A stretch of 64,000 bases of DNA from Schistosoma mansoni (taxonomy: Eukaryota; Platyhelminthes; Trematoda; Strigeidida; Schistosomatidae), in NCBI RefSeq assembly GCF_000237925.1, contig NC_031502.1:24101794-24165793 (forward strand), in the 5' to 3' direction. Shown one piece after another: positions 61,647 to 64,000 of this stretch (within the stretch, counting starts at the first letter, position 1; every line of letters starts with the position of its first letter). A program made the position numbers and the translations under genes. The notes beneath the pieces were generated by a model. The model saw only the letters and a list, made by a program, of their open reading frames with translations, was not told where the DNA came from and ran no database searches.

Positions 61647-62763
61647 AAGCTCGGATGTACTTGATGTTTCATTATTTTAGTCCTGTTTTATTGTCATGTG
61701 TTCATTTTTAAGGAGATTATGTGGTTGTCTGTTGTGTATTTTTAAAGACTATCAGTGGTTCTTACATTTCATCAGATAAACCAATCTATACGTGAAGTTT
61801 AGTTTATGGAATTTCGGGTTCTTCATTTCACATGTAACTTCTGGTAAAAATTAGACCAAAATCAATTCCTTCAAATTCGTAAGCCTTTCATGACAGTTAA
61901 CCAGTTATATTTATCTTATCATATTTCCATTTTCAATTGTCATTTTCGAGTTGAATCAGATCACTGTATTAGTTTATATAGTACAGTTAACCCGCACTTT
62001 AGTTTAAGGCATCTGGAAACTCTCTACCTGTCATTAAGATAGCCTTTACAGCCATATTCCATTCAATTAAACTAGTAATTCATATTGTTATTGACTGTTT
62101 GATGGATTTTTACTTGTCAAGATTTTGTATGATACGTAATGGCTCAGAATCCTTAACATTTGCAACACATAATTTTATTGCTTTTTGAATTCATCACGTG
62201 CAACAAATTGGTTGTCGGTTTTAGGAGTCAACTAAACAAAACCCAAATAATAAATAAAAATGATTCTTTATGTACATAGTGATCGGTAATACTAGTTAGT
62301 TATGTAAATAGTGCATGCTTACTTGGGAAATGTTTCTGTTCATCTTTTAACGTTACAACGGCACAACACCCACTCATCTATGTCAAGTTGCCAAAACTAA
62401 GTTCAGATGACAATCATGCCAATTATATTTTTGTAACCCGGGTCGGTACTGACATTCTGATTGATTTATGAAACTTAACACTGGACAGTTAATTTCTGGA
62501 TGAGAGAGTTGTCACAAAACGTTTCTAATTCAGTGTAAATTTTAGTCAGAACTCTTTTTAAGATTATTGTTTCTGCGCAGTTACACCCAGTGCGAAACAT
62601 ATTCTTATGTCACTGGTTTTGTTTATTATACTCATTAAATGGATTTGTTTAGAATTTACCATCGTTTTATTCTTTATCCAATAACAGAATGAACGCGCTT
62701 TAAAAAAAACTGTATGCATTTCATCTAAAGTTAATGTGTGCAGACGTCGTGACGGGGAAGATG
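58309..62763 (+). CDS. ATP13A: P5B-type ATPase (ATP13A-like), first six exons
   Basis: Six exons join with matching phases: 58309-58476, 58521-58576, 58663-58785, 59245-59386, 60195-60329 and 62688-62763. The introns are 44, 86, 459, 808 and 2358 bp. The translation follows the N-terminal half of P5B transporters. First comes the P5-specific N-terminal segment with a hairpin membrane region (DIEGYKFSYVRY..GCVLSGGLLRLLFHWFPHW, then CDLSEANKVKIK). Next are HKKLKYIWNFESENFELLQ and a cation-ATPase N-domain stretch (ETRRNLYGINKIDV). The TM region TPFHCFQVFSCVIWF..EYEIYATCIAVFS follows, then VCISSKVNVCRRRDGED at the start of the actuator domain. Family members move polyamines or related cations out of lysosomes and late endosomes. 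The DKTGT phosphorylation loop is not in the window; the gene runs off the 3' side. The first coding exon with ATG, upstream of 58309, was not found. Confidence 0.9.
61582..61642. repeat. (TA)30 microsatellite
   Basis: A 61-bp uninterrupted alternating T/A run inside the large fifth intron of the P5B ATPase gene. It is likely to vary in length between individuals and to be difficult for assembly. Confidence 0.97.
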
Positions 62764-62984
62764 GTAAGCTTGAGCGAATTTCAAAATTCTATTTTTGGTA
62801 TTAAGATTTAAATACATATTTGATGTACTTGTAATCGATTTAGTCTCGCTAAAATTCTTAAGGCACATTATCGGTGTCTTTATGGGATATTCTCCCAATC
62901 TAAAGGCAATTTTGGCATTGCATGTGGTAGCTTCGTCAGCACTGCTTGTTCAATATGTTTCCTAGTGTACTGATGGAGACGATA
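62764..62984. other. Intron of the P5B ATPase gene
   Basis: Follows the GTAAGC donor after exon 6. I looked for the next expected coding block (the actuator-domain PGD motif) from here to 64000 and did not see it. Confidence 0.6.
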
Positions 62985-63290
62985 GACTATGTAGTTTATT
63001 CCACTGCTAGCCACCATCTGTCTCTGCTTATGATACTTATGACTTAAGGTAATACCAAGGCAGTGCGCATATTTCACAAGATAATGACTATCTGGACTCA
63101 GTAGCTAAGTGGATAAAGAAAAAGTTCTAGGCTCAAGTCCGAAGTGAGCATCAGCTCTGTAATGCAGGTATATACGGCTGACGAAACGCGGTTCCTGGAT
63201 TTCACTACTAACCACCATCCATCTCTGCTTATATTGTAGTTTATCTTGCCATATTCTGTTAACTAGTGTGCGTATTTCGTGCATATACAC
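62985..63290 (+). repeat. Two SINE (Sm-alpha-like) units in tandem
   Basis: Unit one is only the tail: 'attccactgctagccaccatctgtctctgcttatg' at 62998-63032, running to about 63078. Unit two has a tRNA-like head with a perfect box A (TAGCTAAGTGG, 63103-63113) and a decayed box B (GGCTCAAGTCC, 63131-63141). A hammerhead remnant follows ('ctgacgaaacgcggttcctgg', stem II deleted, near 63178-63200), then the same tail ('cactactaaccaccatccatctctgctta', to about 63290). They lie within the P5B ATPase gene. Confidence 0.65.
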
Positions 63291-64000
63291 AAATTAAGGT
63301 CGACTATTTAGCCTAATTTAGAATTTACTGATTCTTATACTAGGCAAATTTTAAAAAAGGTTATTTATGATTTTTAAAAATATGTTTCCCTATATTCAGG
63401 GAAGTTACGCAAAAGTAATTATACCGTGATTGTACGTTGATTTGCCAATCTTAAAGTTTTTATTGGTTATTTTTAATTCAGAAAACTACTTCAAGTGGCG
63501 AAGTGCTTAACTCTAGATTGTTTATTTGTTACAAAGTGCGAGTTGTCCAATACTACTCATTTATCCAGGTAGATAGAAATTGTTACGGATTCCTCAGGTT
63601 TAGTGATCAATAATTACATCTTTATTTACTATTTAAAGAATAGTATCTTTCGTTTAGAAATTTAGCTATTAAGAAAGATATGTTTTTTGAGTCTAATGAT
63701 TACTTTTCACTTTCAGTTAAAATAATTTAATAGATCAGATGAAGTATAGCCATATGTGCTTTCTATGCAGCCATATTGAGTGGTTGCGAATCTAATGTTT
63801 AATATGGTTTTATTTCAACAATATGACAACTTAAGCTCTTTTGAACTGTTAAAAAATGTCTCACTCCACTATAAACTGGATGTATAACCTAAATCAACTA
63901 GAAAGGAATTCTTTTACAAGTTCTCTTATACTGTAGACCTAGCTAATAAATAGTTTTAGTTTCTATTCAGCTGAACAAATTTCCCTCTTTTAATTCGTAT
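63291..64000. other. Intronic sequence, no exon recognised
   Basis: AT-rich DNA, presumably the sixth intron of the ATPase gene. A frame of about 20 codons before a GTAGAT at 63570 has no match to the expected actuator-domain sequence and is not called. Confidence 0.45.

Noticed and set aside
1-64000. CRISPR arrays, bacterial operons or prophage
   Set aside because: The window is eukaryotic with spliceosomal introns and animal retrotransposons; no regularly spaced repeats were seen.

Overview
The window is AT-rich eukaryotic DNA, almost certainly from a schistosome blood fluke (genus Schistosoma or a close relative; species not resolved). Three things point there: several flatworm-type retrotransposon families, tRNA-derived SINEs carrying a hammerhead ribozyme motif (the known schistosome Sm-alpha type), and host genes whose introns are only 33-44 bp near the 5' end and grow towards the 3' end. 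Most of the sequence is repeat debris and unannotated intergenic or intronic DNA. Host genes are few.

Host genes. (1) A small gene I could not name, + strand, 6503-7391, reconstructed as four exons in continuous frame. (2) A PGAM5-type mitochondrial phosphatase, - strand, 18275-19150, a complete 291-residue frame without introns. (3) An ODF3/CIMAP1-type SHIPPO-repeat protein of sperm flagella, - strand, three exons at 48633-49358, probably continuing downstream. (4) The 5' part of a P5B-type (ATP13A-like) transport ATPase, + strand, six phase-consistent exons at 58309-62763, whose catalytic part lies beyond the window. Weaker exon candidates lie at 1193-1312 (-) and 53767-53918 (-).

Mobile elements. 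Two LINE families of endonuclease plus reverse transcriptase type dominate. Family A has copies at 3020-4347 (+), 4460-5390 (-), 9585-9945 (-), 14985-15560 (-) and a longer one at 41012-43850 (-). Family B, probably RTE-like, lies at 10090-13260 (-), 32946-33459 (-, with an 11-bp target duplication) and 54010-55045 (-), with endonuclease scraps at 51346-51545 (+) and possibly 57791-58045 (-). There is also a CR1/jockey-like LINE (21610-23156, +), a broken Ty3/gypsy element (23575-27440, -), Penelope-like fragments (27735-28330, and ends near 7711 and 28401), and SINE copies around 8.6, 29.5, 34.4, 35.0-36.0, 38.8 and 63 kb.

I found no gene cluster that looks like a new biological system. The most interesting signals are the intact hammerhead core in the 34.5-kb SINE, a perfect 36-bp palindrome related to a Penelope-like end, a 406-bp tract that is almost identical between two otherwise diverged LINE copies, and the unrecognised four-exon gene at 6.5-7.4 kb.
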